A DNA stretch of 64,000 bases from Cristatella mucedo. Taxonomy: Eukaryota > Bryozoa > Phylactolaemata > Cristatellidae. The translations under genes and the position numbers were made by a program. The DNA is taken from assembly GCA_009760855.2 (NCBI GenBank), contig WPIO01000036.1, positions 3,492,501 through 3,556,500 on the forward strand, written 5' to 3'. Below, piece by piece: positions 33,430-44,984 of the stretch (positions are counted from its first letter, which is position 1; each line of letters opens with the position of its first letter). The notes under the pieces were generated by a model. That model saw only the letters and a list, made by a program, of their open reading frames with translations, searched no databases and was not told the origin of the DNA.

Positions 33430-36345
33430 GCCTCGCTCGATGTGCAATGAACCGCCATTAGTAAGCGACCTTATTTCTGAAAAAGGTCTTGACCTGTTCG
33501 CCTTGACTGAAACTTAGCTTAAATCGGTAAATTGCCCGACGATTAAAGACGCAACCCGACTGGCTTGTCCTTCTTTCACATCCCGCGATCGATCAAAACT
33601 GGATGTGGAGTCGCTATTATCACACGCTCGAACTTCAACTTCAAGCCATTTACGGTATCCTCGAAGCAGTCTTTCGAATTTATTACCTTCATTTCACCCA
33701 ATAACAAGCTACCGATGGTGGCAGTAGTTTATCGCCCACCAGATACGGAGTCCTCCTTTATCTAAGACTTCTCTGGTCTCATTTCGATTCTGTGTGCAAG
33801 AAGTCGATCCTTCCTCGCTATGGATGATTTCAAAATTCATTTTGATAACTCATCTGACGCCTTCAGCACTGAATTTCGTGCACTGACTGACTCATTGTCT
33901 CTTACGGCTCATGTGCATGGCCCGACTAACATCATGGGTCACACACTCGATCACATTTTCTGGCACAATTGCACTTTATCATCACCCAATATTACCAAAT
34001 TCTGCTCATCTGACCACATGCAGATTCCATTCAGTCAACAATGTATGCCCTCCTCTTCCTCATCTAAAATTACCAGTGAATTGCTAAACCTCAAGACCCT
34101 TGACATCAATGCTGCCCGTGCGAGAATATCTGCTTGGTATTTGCTGATCAAGCGCCCTTTCGACCTGTCATCATTGGTGGATTTCTACAACACGACACTA
34201 ACTGGTACGATCGACGAATTTGCACCTCTAAGGGCACTGTGCACCCTTGCCCAGATGGCCTTTGGTTTACCACAGACATTAAACTAGCTAATTAAACTAG
34301 CTAGGTCTACTAAGCAAAAGCTTCAAAAAGCATACAAAAGATGAGGACCGACTGTCGATCGACAGGCATGTGTGGACTACGTTTGATCATGCCAATCGAT
34401 CCTAGCAAAGGCCAAGTCTAGCTTCTACAAAAAGCATTGGTGAATCGCAGATGCACAATCCAAAAATGCTGATGTCGACGATCAACCATCTTCTTAATCA
34501 CTCTCAGGTTAGCTCCTTACCTAGTTATCCCTGTGATGATCTTGCTCATCGCTTCTCTAACTTCTTTGTTAAACAAGAGAGACAAGATCGGGAAGTCCAT
34601 CCCGATGATGGCGGCATCCTCCTGGAATTCTGTTCCTCAATTCCATGCAGCATCTCGCCGAGCTGGTTTGGTCTAGCGGTTAAGGTGCTCGCCCCGACCA
34701 AGGTCTGACTGAGGTCGTGGGCTCGAGCCCTGAGGCATATGTGAAGCGCCTGAATAGAGATTAAGTTCTATTGGGGCGCTATATAAATGAATGAATTATA
34801 TTTATCTCGATGTCTCCATTCAAGGAAGTCGCTAGTGACCTCGTCCTGAAGTTCATTTCCCAATCAAAGAAAACTAGTCCTCTGGACCCTATTCCCACTG
34901 TCCTGCTTCTACGATGCATTGATCTGCTGCTTCCATGCATAACTAATATAATGAATATGTCATTAACCTCAGGTCAAGTCCCAGCATCTTTCAAAGAGGC
35001 TGTAGTCAGGCCGCTACTCTTGTCTACCTTCTACCATTCCCATCCCAGACACTAGAACGAGTCATGGTTGATCAGCTGAACTCATATATAAAACTTCAAG
35101 CCTTGCTAGTAAGTTCCAGTCTAGTTTCAGAGCAAATCACTCCGCAGAATCGGCATTGCTTCGCTCACCTTCGAGCACCTTAACCACTGAATAAAATCAG
35201 CTCAGCTACTCTCCCTCTAGCCGATGTGATTTCCAGGCACAATTTAGGCTTTCACTTCTATATAGATGACGTTCAGTTGTATTTTGCTTTGATCCCTCTC
35301 AATCCTGTAGCACGTCGCACCCTCTGAACTCCCTTGCTGCATGCATTAATGACATCTGCACATGGATGGCAGCAAACTTTCTTAAATTAAATGATGATAA
35401 AACAACTTACTAGTACGGGCAAATCAAGCGTGATTCAGAAATTGGAAAGGTTAAAGCTCACAATCGGCTGTGCTGGCATATATCCCGTCGAATCTGCAGG
35501 AAATCTAGGTGTCATGATCCTAAAGTGACCTTTCATTAGATGACCACATCAGCTCCACAGTCAAGTCTGCCTACTTTCAGCTACATAACATTGCTAAAAT
35601 TCGAGGTTGTTTAGACAGAGATGCCACATCTGAATTGGTCCATCATTTGTGACATCCTGTCTCGACTTCTGTAGCTCACTGCTTGCTGATCTACTGGCAT
35701 GTGCAAACAGGTGCTTACAGCTGGTGCAAAACTCTGCAGCTAGGCATGTCTGTCGTGAGCATCGCAGTTGCCATATCTTACCACTTCTTGCTAACCTGCA
35801 CTGGCTCCCAGTCAAGCAATGCATCGACTTCAAGGTTTTGTCCCTCACTTTAGGTCCCTTCATTCTTTGGCTCTGGCCTACCTATCAGATCTACTCCCCC
35901 ACCAGGCCAAGCATCGTACAATCATTTTTTAGGAATCCAATCGCTTACCTATACCTCGTACAAACCTCAAATCCTCTGGAGACTGTGCCTTTAGTTCTAT
36001 GCTCACAAAGCCTGGAACTCACTTCCTACTTGCTTTACGTCATCTCCTGACTTGAGCACTAGAAAGAAACTAAAAATGCAAATATTTATCACTGCATTGA
36101 GTGGGTCCCTGTGATTCATCCTTTATGTGCTTATGCATGCTGACACTGTGCATGCTGCCACTAACCATACTTTCATGCTGACCTGTGCATGTCACCCCTG
36201 CACGTTGTTGTTGCTGTTTATTGAGCAAGCTACTGCTAACCATTCGATCGTGCTTTTTTTCAGCAAACTCAAAGTGCCTAGAAAGAGGTCGAGCTGTCTG
36301 AGGGCGCTATATCAAATGTATTATTATGATTATCATCATTATTAT
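33430..36345 (+). mobile_element. LINE-B, longest copy (endonuclease + RT), degenerate
   Basis: Endonuclease part 33430-34040: LFALTET, GCGVAIITRSNFNF, AVVYRPPDTESSFI, MDDFKIHFDNSSDAFSTEF, GHTLDHIFWH, SSDHMQIPF. These are the APE-type blocks of non-LTR retrotransposons. RT part 34450-35560: SPLDPIPTVLL, INNIMNMSLTSGQVPASFKE-like, FYIDDVQLYFAL (degenerate YADD), FLKLNDDKT. The C-terminal part runs to 36060 and includes LQLVQNSAARHVCREHR and FKVLSLTLG. The tail AAAGTGCCTAGAAAGAGGTC..GGGCGCTATATC plus ATT repeats ends the element. There are multiple stops and deletions, and a SINE2 is inserted at 34655-34808. Confidence 0.85.
34655..34808 (+). mobile_element. SINE2 copy nested in LINE-B
   Basis: CGAGCTGGTTTGGTCTAGCG, GTTAAGGTGCTCGCCCCGAC, GTGGGCTCGAGCCC (box B-like), GGCATATGTGAAGCGCCTGA, ATAGAGATTAAGTTCTATTG, GGGCGCTATATAAATGAATG. 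A well-preserved full-length copy and a good reference for the family. LINE-B resumes after it. Confidence 0.92.
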
Positions 36346-36349
36346 TACT

Positions 36350-36800
36350 ATAAGCCTAGAACACACTCTCGACCGACATCCTCTGACTTGACCACATTTA
36401 TAAAAAAGCTACGTAAACATGATGAGAACTTTCAAGCAAAGACATTGAAAGCTCTGAAATAGAGCGAAATTAATCCGGCATAACATGGCTCTCGTATGCC
36501 TCTGCAAGTTATATGGCCTTCCTATTTCCAAATGACTTTTTTCTAGATCACAACATTAAGGTCTACAATCAAGACTGCCGGCTGTCTGCTATTTATCATT
36601 TAAACAACTCATTAGCTAGGCTTGTCTGTTACCAATGTAAAACCTGCAATAGTACACTAGTTTCTTCTCTGACCTATGCTAGCTCTCTATAAAGCAGTGC
36701 GTCAAATTCAATATCTTGTCACTCAATAGAAGGTCAGTTGATTCTCTTGTTTCAGCTCACAAATCGGAGCAACTCTCTCTTTGGGCTCTCTCCCTCGAGC
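36350..36800 (+). mobile_element. LINE-B-like fragments, strongly decayed
   Basis: 36355-36470 keeps TLDRHPLTLTTFIKKLRKHD-like residues. 36580-36760 keeps NSLARLVCYQC..CNS and ALYKAVRQIQYLVTQ-like words in the order of the LINE-B C-terminus. Too decayed for exact limits. Confidence 0.5.
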
Positions 36801-37169
36801 TCCACTCGTCTTTGGCTTGAGTGATTAGGCTATGCTCCGACCAAGTCTTTAATTCTAATGCTGTGAGAGCATAGGAAACTCCCTGCCGACGTATACAGCA
36901 CACCACAATATTATGGCGACATTTTAAGACAAGCGGAAAACCGCTTGTCACCTCAAAGCATGTTCTTCGTCCGTATGAACGGTCCTTTATGTGTTTATGT
37001 GAGTGACAATTTAAAATTCTCAATAATTAGTTTATATGCTTCTTTTAGCCTTTAAGCATCGCGTAGCAAGAGAGATTTGGTTCTCAACGGGCACTATAGA
37101 GTATGTCATCAATTGTTCTTATTGTTATTGTGACACCTGGTTGACAGAAACACGAATAACTACTAAAAG

Positions 37170-37570
37170 GGAGCCATGCATGGCTAGGGGGAGAGAGAAG
37201 ACGAAGACAAAGAAGAGAAGAACGCAAGGAGAGAGGGGTAGACAGAGAGGAAGAGGCAGAGGCATTGACAAGTAAGCAGGGACATGGAGATATATCTGGG
37301 GAAAAGGAAATAGCGAGAGCGATAGAGAGACAGGTAGACCGACAGAGAGATAGGGAAGCAAGGAGACATGGAGTCAGGAACAGAGAGACAAAGACACCAA
37401 GACAAAGAAACCGAGTGAGAGAGACTGAAGGAAGACAGATAAAGAGAGGCTGGCAAGGAACAAAGAGACATACAGAAAACAGAAACATGGAGACAGTGAT
37501 GCAGATATAGAGACACAGAGATCAAGGCAAGGACACGGAGATAGTGGCAGAAATAGAGACGCAAAGATGG
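37170..37570. repeat. Imperfect GAGACA/GAGAGA purine-rich minisatellite
   Basis: Irregular repeats of GAGACA, GAGAGA, CAGAGA and AAGACA for about 400 bp, almost no pyrimidine but C. Both strands give long artefactual frames (Ser/Leu/Cys on minus, Arg/Glu/Thr on plus). Confidence 0.88.
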
Positions 37571-37984
37571 AGACATGTTGCCTCAACCCATTTCACATCG
37601 AGTGTGCCCCTTTACATCACCAAGCGATCTCACCTTGACCTGCAGTACAGCACTGGATGACTCAGGACAAAGATATAGTTTTCGAGCCGTAGACCACTTC
37701 TGATTGGCTGGATATCACGTGTCCCTAGGCAAATTGAACTCTTTCAAGGCCACATCAGCTACGGCTGATCAGAGCGTGTTCCTCAAGAGAAGCCAATGAC
37801 ATTAAGATTTTTATGCCTTAAGGTTTGCTCAGCCAATAGTGATCGTTTAGGACTACTATATATTGAACCTGTATGTTGCTTATTCGTCTATGTCCGTCTT
37901 TGCTACGATCCACGTTCTGTTGTCGGGTACGTTATTAAAGCTCGTGATTTTCTCGACCATTGACTACGAAATGGCTTCACGGCA
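37571..37984. other. Non-repetitive insert between two halves of the GAGACA repeat
   Basis: About 410 bp of ordinary sequence (starting near CATGTTGCCTCAACCC and ending near AATCTCACAAAACACA) separates two blocks of the same repeat. No gene or known repeat recognised. Confidence 0.5.
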
Positions 37985-38250
37985 GCACTGAATCTCACAA
38001 AACACAGACAAGGACATATAGACTCAGAGGCAGAGACACACAGAGACATAGACAGAGACACGGAGGCAGAGGTACAGAAACAGAGAGGCAAAGATACAAC
38101 CACAGAAACAGAAAGAGAGACCAAGACAGAGACAGAAACACCGAGACCGAGGCACAGAGGCGTAGACATAGAGACAGATACACGGAGACAGAAACAGAGG
38201 CACTCAGGCACAGAGGAGACATTGAGATATGGCGATACATAGACACTGAC
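37985..38250. repeat. GAGACA/CAGAGA purine-rich minisatellite, second block
   Basis: Same repeat type as 37170-37570, here closer to a hexamer consensus GAGACA with ACAGAGGC variants. Confidence 0.88.
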
Positions 38251-38260
38251 TTAAAAAAGG

Positions 38261-38343
38261 TTAATAATAATAATAATGCACTTGATAAAGCGCCCTCAGA
38301 AAAATCAATCTCTTTCTAGGCGCTTTACATTTGCTGCAAATGG
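38261..38343 (-). mobile_element. LINE-B 3' tail
   Basis: AATAATAATAATAATGCACT, TGATAAAGCGCCCTCAGAAA, AATCAATCTCTTTCTAGGCG, CTTTACATTTGCTGCAAA. Close to consensus, tail only, directly next to a SINE1 in the same orientation. Confidence 0.9.
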
Positions 38344-38345
38344 TT

Positions 38346-38496
38346 AGCTGATTTAGCAGGCTTATTAATATAGCGGCAGAACAGCCTTAAGGGCCGCCCC
38401 CACAGTTTACAGTGTACGCGATCGCCCGCTGACGGACTCGAACCTACGACCTGGATCGTTATTAGCAAGCACCTTACCGATAAGCTAAGACCCGGG
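38346..38496 (-). mobile_element. SINE1b copy
   Basis: Plus-strand order AGCTGATTTAGCAGGCTT, AGCGGCAGAACAGCCTTAAG, GATCGCCCGCTGACGGACTC, GAACCTACGAC, CACCTTACCGATAAGCTAAG ACCC. Reverse complement of SINE1b (head GGGTCTTAGC). Confidence 0.8.
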
Positions 38497-38734
38497 GTAC
38501 TAGTGAGAGACAAAGATAGAGACGTAGAAACGGAAGTGGATACTAAAGAAGTCACCTAGCGTTCTTAGCCTTAGGTCCAGTGGACCTCGGCATCCCGCCG
38601 CTCAGCAGAGCACGACTTTGCGTCGGCTGCGCGCGTCGGCCGTTATCTGCGGCTCCGAGACCGCGCGGACCGCGATGCGAAGCCACGGTCGTTCCTGCGT
38701 TTCCGGCCGGACAGGGTGCCAAGCTTAATTTGTT

Positions 38735-41068
38735 CCTATAACTATCTTAATCAACCTGGTGGCCTGGCTATTCATTGCCCGGCACTGAAATGTGGTCAGA
38801 CGAGCTACATGTTTCTTAATAGGCTACGTAGTCGGCCTCAGGCGGTTAATGATTGCCTAAGAGGCGTTAGAGCAGCACTAAATGAGTCGTCTAAGTGGAC
38901 TAGCAGTCGCAGTCGGCCAGCGAATGCAAAAAACTCCTTAAGATGCGCCGTGTTAAGCGCAGGCTGGAACGTCGTTTCAAGAAATCGGGGTCTGAGGCAG
39001 ACCTAGTCAATTTTAAAGACTTCCTTCGAGTTTACACCCGAAAGCTTAAAAAAGCCAGGGCTTCTTTTTTCATTAGAAAACTGAATTCCTGCCAGTCGGA
39101 CACTAAACAGATTTATAAGACAGTAAACCATTTACTGGCCAATGCTGTCAGGTCCGACTCCCCAGATATTAAGGGCTCAGCCGAAAAGTTTTCAGCCTTC
39201 TTTACTGAAAAAATTGTGCACATTCGTGCCTCCATTAAGCCCCCTCCAACCAAAGCAATCGACGTTCCTCAACCTGTGACCTTTCTTAAAAGGTTTTCCG
39301 ATGTTTCTGCCTGTGATGTGGCTGCCTTAATAAGGTCTAGCAAAAAGAGCTCGTCTCCTGAAGACCCTATACCTTCATCTCTGTGGTCTTCACTTGCAGA
39401 CCAACTTAGCCCTGCCATAACCAATATTTTTAATGCTTCTTTGGGAAAAGGGGTCATCCCCAAGTCCTTCAAATCGGCAATCGTTAGACCTATTCTTAAA
39501 AAGCCTGGATTAGATACAGAGGTCCTAGCAAACTATCGTCCAGTTTCCCTTCTCCCGTTCTTATCAAAGATTCTTGAAAAAATTGTTGCTAAGCAGCTAG
39601 TTGAACAAATTAAAAATAATGGAATGTCAGAAACATTTCAATCAGGTTTCAAGAGGCAGCACTCTACTGAAACTGCTCTCCTCCGTGTTAACAATGACAT
39701 TCTACGTGGTAACGACGACGGGAATGTCACTGCCCTAGCTCTGCTAGATCTGTCTGCTGCCTTCGACACCATTGATCACGAAGTTCTGCTTGAACGACTG
39801 AGAACAAAGATCGGTCTGGCAGACGAAGCACTGGCGCGGTTTAAATCATACTTGTCTGATCGTGTTCAATCCGTGTCGTGTGGGGGTCAGGTCTCAGACA
39901 TGAGAAGGGTCACCTGTGGAGTCCCTCAAGGGTCTGTACTTGGTCCCTTGCTGTTCTCCATTTATACGCAACCTCTTGGAAAAGTGATTAAGGCCCATGG
40001 AATAGGATATCACTTCTATGCTGACGATACTCAGTTGTATTTGTCTTTTAAACCGTCGGAATCTGCTGCAGCAACTGAGAAACTGAATGCTTGCCTTGCC
40101 GATATTCGATCCTGGATGTCGGAAAACTTCCTGAAATTAAATGATGATAAAACCGAACTGCTTCTCATAGGACACCCTAAGCGTGTAGCTGGGCTAAAAG
40201 GCTTTGCTGTTCTAATAGGTGATGCTATTGTGCGACCTTCACCACGTGCTCGTAATCTAGGTGTCGTGTTCGACAGCTGCCTCAATTCAATTTCAAAAGC
40301 TTCATTCAGAAGACTGCCTCTACAGCTAGCCATCACATCCGATCCCCATCCAAGATTAGAAGCTGTCTCCCACAGTGGTTTGTAAACAATTTAACTAGCT
40401 CTTTAGTTCTGTCTCGGCTTGATTATTGTAATTCCCTTTTGGCTGGGCCACCAAAGAAAGCTATAATGCCACTAAGCGGACTATTAATATGGCTGCAAGG
40501 CTGGTCTTCAAGTCCCAGCGGTTTGAGCACGTGTCACCTTTGCTGGAAGAGCTAGGATGGTTGCCGGTTAAGCAACGGATGAGAGAAGAGTTCTTATGCT
40601 GACCCACAAGGCCCACCACGGCTTGGCTCCTTCATACCTAGCTGAACTGCTGCATCAGTTTCAGCCTGTTCGCGCCCTCAGGTCCTGTGTGGACAATAAA
40701 TTAGCTGTCCCATTCCTCCGCTTAAAGACAGTTGGCGACAGAAGCTTTAGCTCTGCAGGTCCTAGACTGTGGAACTCGCTTCCACAATTTTTACGCAACG
40801 ACATCTACTCTCCAACTGCCGACTAGGCACATCTTTTTCAGCGGTCCTGAACTGCTACTTCTATGCTACTCACTACCTCAATTGCTCTCCTAACTCTGCT
40901 ATGCTTCCCACTTTCTCTTTGTTGCGTGAGACGAAGTCTGTTGGCTACCGAATGCGTACCGAAAGCCGCTTAGGCTGTGAGTGCGCTATACAAAACTCTC
41001 CTGCGTAACACCCACATGGTCTTTATGACTTTGTGGAGTTACTGACGGAGATACATTAACATTAAACA
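38735..41068 (+). mobile_element. LINE-A copy with the best-preserved RT
   Basis: 5'-truncated non-LTR retrotransposon. The RT frame is described separately. Beyond a frameshift near 40290 the C-terminal part continues in other frames (SRLDYCNSLLAG-like near 40420, LTHKAHHGLAPSYLAELLHQ near 40600, FSSAGPRLWNSLPQFLRND near 40750), then the 3' UTR with RTESRLGCECA, GTAACACCCACATGGTC, TGTGGAGTTACTGACGGAG and ATACATTAACATTAAAC. The 3' end differs wholly from LINE-B. Confidence 0.9.
38943..40385 (+). pseudogene. LINE-A reverse transcriptase, C-terminally frameshifted
   Basis: A 480-codon frame containing a full RT core: YRPVSLLP, FQSGFKRQHSTETAL, LDLSAAFDTIDHE (motif A with the catalytic Asp), CGVPQGSVLGPLLFSIYT (motif B), HFYADDTQLYLSF (motif C, YADD) and FLKLNDDKTELLLIG (motif D). 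Order and residues are those of the CR1/L2-like non-LTR group, but the clade is assigned by eye. The frame breaks just after ARNLGVVFDSCLN, so the C-terminal domain is out of frame, and no endonuclease precedes it. The catalytic residues are intact, which suggests a fairly recent insertion compared with other copies here. Confidence 0.9.
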
Positions 41069-41517
41069 CGCTAACCGCAGCCCCCCTGATCCCTCTGATC
41101 GGCAGCACGGCCGAGTGGGATATAAAAATAATAATAATAATTATTAAAATAATAGAAATATGTAAATAAAAATAATCCTAGCCGTTAAATGTCCAAACAC
41201 TAAAAATCGAGGGACTGCTTATGTGCGACCAGGTTGTCCACGAGAAGTTCGATGCATTTCTGCTGACCGAGGCGTGGATGACGCCCTGCTCTGGGGGCTG
41301 CCCATCCGACACCATCTCACCGGGGTCACGATTCTTTCAGACCGAGCGGTCTGACAAGGTAGGCGGCGAGGCTTGCTTCACTGTTCGTGAATCACTTTGG
41401 TAGCAGAGCTGCAGTTTTTCACGCGGGCCATTGCTTGAAAAAGCCGCTCTCGGATTCCCGTTCAAGACTAGACCTCTCACAGCTGTGCCCTACTGAGCCC
41501 CTGCTGACTGTCCAAAC

Positions 41518-41690
41518 CATCGGTCTCAGCCTTAGGGACGAGGTGCGCACTCTTCACGACCCGGATCCACGTAGAATCGAGTCCTGCAGTGGTCGATCCT
41601 TAACCGACGGGTACAGGCGGCGGCGATGGCCGCGAAGGCTTTTCTGCTTCTATGCAAACGAGGCTCTTAAGTCGGCGTAACTTTTTTTTA
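41518..41690 (+). mobile_element. SINE1b copy nested in LINE-A
   Basis: ATCGGTCTCAGCCTTAGGGA, GTGCGCACTCTTCACGACCC, GAATCGAGTCCTGCAGTG (box B-like), GGCGGCGGCGATGGCCGCGA, AGGCTTTTCTGCTTCTATGC, GAGGCTCTTAAGTCGGC and a T-run. Confidence 0.75.
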
Positions 41691-41784
41691 ACCTGCTAGC
41701 GGATGACTTTTCGGAGCATCTCCCTAAAATATTCTTGTGAGCGACGGGCCTTTCTTGATTGTTCGAGAGTTCCGCATACTCGGA

Positions 41785-41975
41785 GCCGTGATGGCACACT
41801 GGGTAAGGCGGTTGCTTTTGACGATCTTGGTCCCGAGATCGTGGGTTCGAATCGTGCGGTGGGCGATCCTTTATCGCCGCTGCGAGCGGTGTAACCAGGG
41901 CTGTAAAGGCTATTCTGTCGCTATAAAAAAGAGGCAGTTAAATCAGCTGATATTTTTATTCACGCTGACTACCAT
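41785..41975 (+). mobile_element. SINE1a copy nested in LINE-A
   Basis: GGAGCCGTGATGGCACACTG, GGTAAGGCGGTTGC, GATCGTGGGTTCGAATCGTG (box B GGTTCGAATC), GCGATCCTTTATCGCCGCTG, AAGGCTATTCTGTCGCTATA, GAGGCAGTTAAATCAGCTGA. Close to consensus and a good reference copy. Confidence 0.9.
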
Positions 41976-44881
41976 AGCGACAGTAGTCAGTTAAAGCTCA
42001 TTCTTGACAGTATGGAGAACTTCGGCTCAATACAACGCGTTAGTCGGATGACTCATAACGGCGGCCATGTTCTGGACCTCGTGATCGAAAGAGATGCCTT
42101 GTCACTGAAATTGCTGTGTGCCAGATTACCATTTAGGATCATTCCTCAATCTCGTTTATTGTTCCTGCTTCGTAGCATGAGCGGGCAAAATCAAGTTTGT
42201 CTAGCGATGCAAATTAAAAAAGCATCGATGCCGAGAACCTTTTGAAATCTATTCGTGGCTCAGGAGGTCGTCCTGATTTGCACCCAGACTCAGCCGAAAG
42301 CCTCGGTACCGTCAGGAATGCTGCACACTCGAAATTTAGGAAAAAATGAGAAAAATTAAAAATTATCTCTCTCGTTGCGCATGCGCTCCTACTACCTTCT
42401 GTACGTGCGCAGAGCCGTAGAAATTACTTTTGATGTATCGAAAAGAACTTCAAAAGATGCACCGCTTCAAGCGCTGGCTTGAGCGTCACTTTCGAGAAGT
42501 CTGGGTCTCACGACAATCATAGCCAGTCTCGAAGACTTACCCGGATTTTAAATGCGAAAGCTTAGAAAAACCAGGGCCTCTTCATTTTAACACAGTGAAT
42601 CATTTCTTTGAAAACTCTAGCATGTCTCTTCCCAGGATATTAAGTGTTCGGTAGATACATTTTCCGGCTCCGTCGCTGAAAGAAATTTGCACACATTCAT
42701 GACAACTTAGCGTCGCCTCCGACAATGCAAATGTTGCGACACAACCTGTGACCGTACTTAAGAAATGTTCTAAGATTTCTGTATAAGAAGTGGCTGCAAT
42801 AATAAAGGCTAGTAAAAAGATCTCGTCTTCTAAAGACCCGATACCACAACCTCTCTGGTCTCCACCGGTCGACAAACTTAGTTCAGTCATAACTCAGGTT
42901 TTAATGCTCCTTTAGACAACGGGCTTCTTCCCACGTCTTTCAAATTGCCATCGTTTGACCAATGTGTAAAAAGCCTGAATATGTTTTAGAGGTCGTCAAA
43001 GTATCAAAACAAATTTTTCCTTTTTTTTGTTGTTTCGAATAGTTCTCTAAATAATGTCTCTCGGACACTTATAGAATTTACACACAAAATATTTTGTCTG
43101 AAAACTCTTGACGGCATGAATTTAAGCAACACCACTCCAACGAAACTGCTTTATTCTCCACTATACCAACGACATACTAAGTGGCAGCGATGACGCTAAT
43201 ATTACTGCTAAGGCCCTGCTTGATATGCCAGCTGCGCTTGGCAATAGTAATCACGATATCATACTTGAGCCATTGAGGGCAATGATCGGTCTAACAGACG
43301 AGGCACTGACGCAATTCAAATCGTACGTGTCCGATCGTATTCAATCCTTATCGTGCGGTGGTCACGTCTCATCCAGCAGACCAGTCACCTGTGGGGTTCC
43401 GCCACGGCCCGTGCTCTATCCTTTGCTATTCTTCATTTATACGGAGCCTCTTGGAAAAGCTCCTAGGATCTATGGCGTCGGTTATCTCTTCGTATGCCGA
43501 CGATCTGTCTTTTTCATTTACAGCATCGGAATCTGCAGCAGCGACTCCTGAACTGAGTTCCTGCCTTGTATAGTTCAATTCTGGATATCGGTCAATTTTC
43601 TTAAGCTAGACGATCATGAAGCTGAACTCGTATGAAGGACAGCCCAAGTGTGCGGCTGGACTAAGAGACTTTGCTCTTCTAATTTAGCAGTGCTGTAGTG
43701 TGACCGGCACTGTTTGCTTGGAATTCAGGTGTCCTGTTTGATGACTGTTTAAAATTTTGAGTGCTTCCTTAAGGAGACTGCTTCCACAGCTAGCTATCAC
43801 TTCCGATCACAGCCTAAGATTAAGGACTTTCTGTCAGGGGGCTAGCTAAAAATTTAACTAGCTTGTTACAACTCCTACTTGAGCTACGGTTCTGTCTAGG
43901 CTAGATTACTGAAATTACGTTTTGGTTTTGACTACAGAAAAAGGCCATTAAGCTTCGCCAGTCAGTGATGACTAGGGCTGCCAGGCTCAGTCGACAAATC
44001 TCAGAAATTCCGCCATTTGTCTCCTTTGCCAATGGAGCTGCCGCGGCTCCTGATCGATCAGCAGAGACGGGGTAAATTATTACTCTGGCCCATAAACAAG
44101 TCTTGGCTTGGCTTCACAAGTAGCTAAACTTCTGCGCCAGTTCCAACTTTGCCGTGCCCTCAGGTTTTTCATGGACAATAAATTTGCTATTCCATTCCCT
44201 GCGCTGCAAGATCGTCAGCAACAGAATCTGTTGCTCTTCATGACGTAGACATTGGAGCTCACCTCGCAATTCGTACAAAAAGATATTTACGCTCCTGCTG
44301 CCAACTGAGGCAAATTCTTTCCATCCACCCTGAGCAGCTACTTTCATACTACTCACTTCTTTAACTGTCCTCCTGACTCAGCTATGCTTCTCTCTTTCTC
44401 TTTTTTTGCGTAAGATGAAGGCTGCTGGCTACCGTATGCGCACCGAAAGCTTATGCTTTGAGTACTTTAAAGAAAACTCTCGCGCGTCACTCACTTTTGT
44501 CTTTGCGGCTTTGTGGAGTTACTGATGGAGTTACGGATACTTAAGATTACAGTACTGACTATTAAGACAATGAAAGAAGTCAAGATTTTTTAAACAAGTG
44601 ATGCAAACAGGACTTTGTTTTTGAAACTTTGGGAGCTAGATTTGGGCGATTTTTGCAAGCTTGAAGATTAGTGATGGCTCCCGAATCATAACCTACAAGT
44701 TCCGGATTTGCCATAATCATTTATTAAGAAATTAAAGCTGGAAAACATGTCAATTTGACTCTAGGTTTCGCGGTGAGCCGTACGCTATGGCTTAGCTGTA
44801 CATTCGTGTCTCACTGTTGTCGAGCTACTAACTTTCTGCGTTAACAACATCAACTTACAATAACATTACTTATGATAATAA

Positions 44882-44980
44882 TTCTTTAAGGACACTGCTG
44901 CTTCCGCAGCTAGCCACCACGTCCGATCTCAGTCAAAGATTAAGGACTTTCTACCAGGGTGGCTTTCAGGAAAACTTGCC
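44882..44980 (+). mobile_element. LINE-A fragment
   Basis: GACACTGCTGCTTCCGCAGC, TAGCCACCACGTCCGATCTC, AAAGATTAAGGACTTTCTAC, TGGCTTTC. This is the LINE-A segment just downstream of the RT core (TASTASHHVRS..LP.W), joined directly to a LINE-B 3' end. Confidence 0.75.
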
Positions 44981-44984
44981 TGTA

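Larger units (their letters stand above)
41165..44555 (+). mobile_element. LINE-A copy, near full-length, decayed, with two SINE1 insertions
   Basis: The endonuclease part starts near 41200 (FDAFLLTEAWMTP, PGSRFFQTERSDKVGGEACF) and resumes at 41965-42110 (SDSSQLKLILDSMENFGSIQ, HNGGHVLDLVIERDAL). The RT part from 42430 includes KELQKMHRFKRWLERHF, PPVDKLS-like, FKSYVSDRIQSLSCGGHVSS, VTCGVPP.PVL and SYADDLSFSF. It ends with TGTGGAGTTACTGATGGAGT. Stops and frameshifts are abundant. SINEs interrupt the endonuclease at 41518-41690 and 41785-41975. Confidence 0.82.

Noticed and set aside
34515-34535. Homing-endonuclease-like site (TAGTTATCCCTGTGATG)
   Set aside because: Only partial resemblance to a known 18-bp site, and it lies in decayed LINE coding sequence.
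37084-38250. Long Ser/Leu/Cys and Arg/Glu frames
   Set aside because: Products of the GAGACA repeat. All six frames are unusually open and none has domain content.
38943-40385. Domesticated RT gene
   Set aside because: Although the frame is long, it breaks after the RT core, carries LINE flanks and 3' UTR, and matches several decayed copies nearby. It is a retrotransposon.
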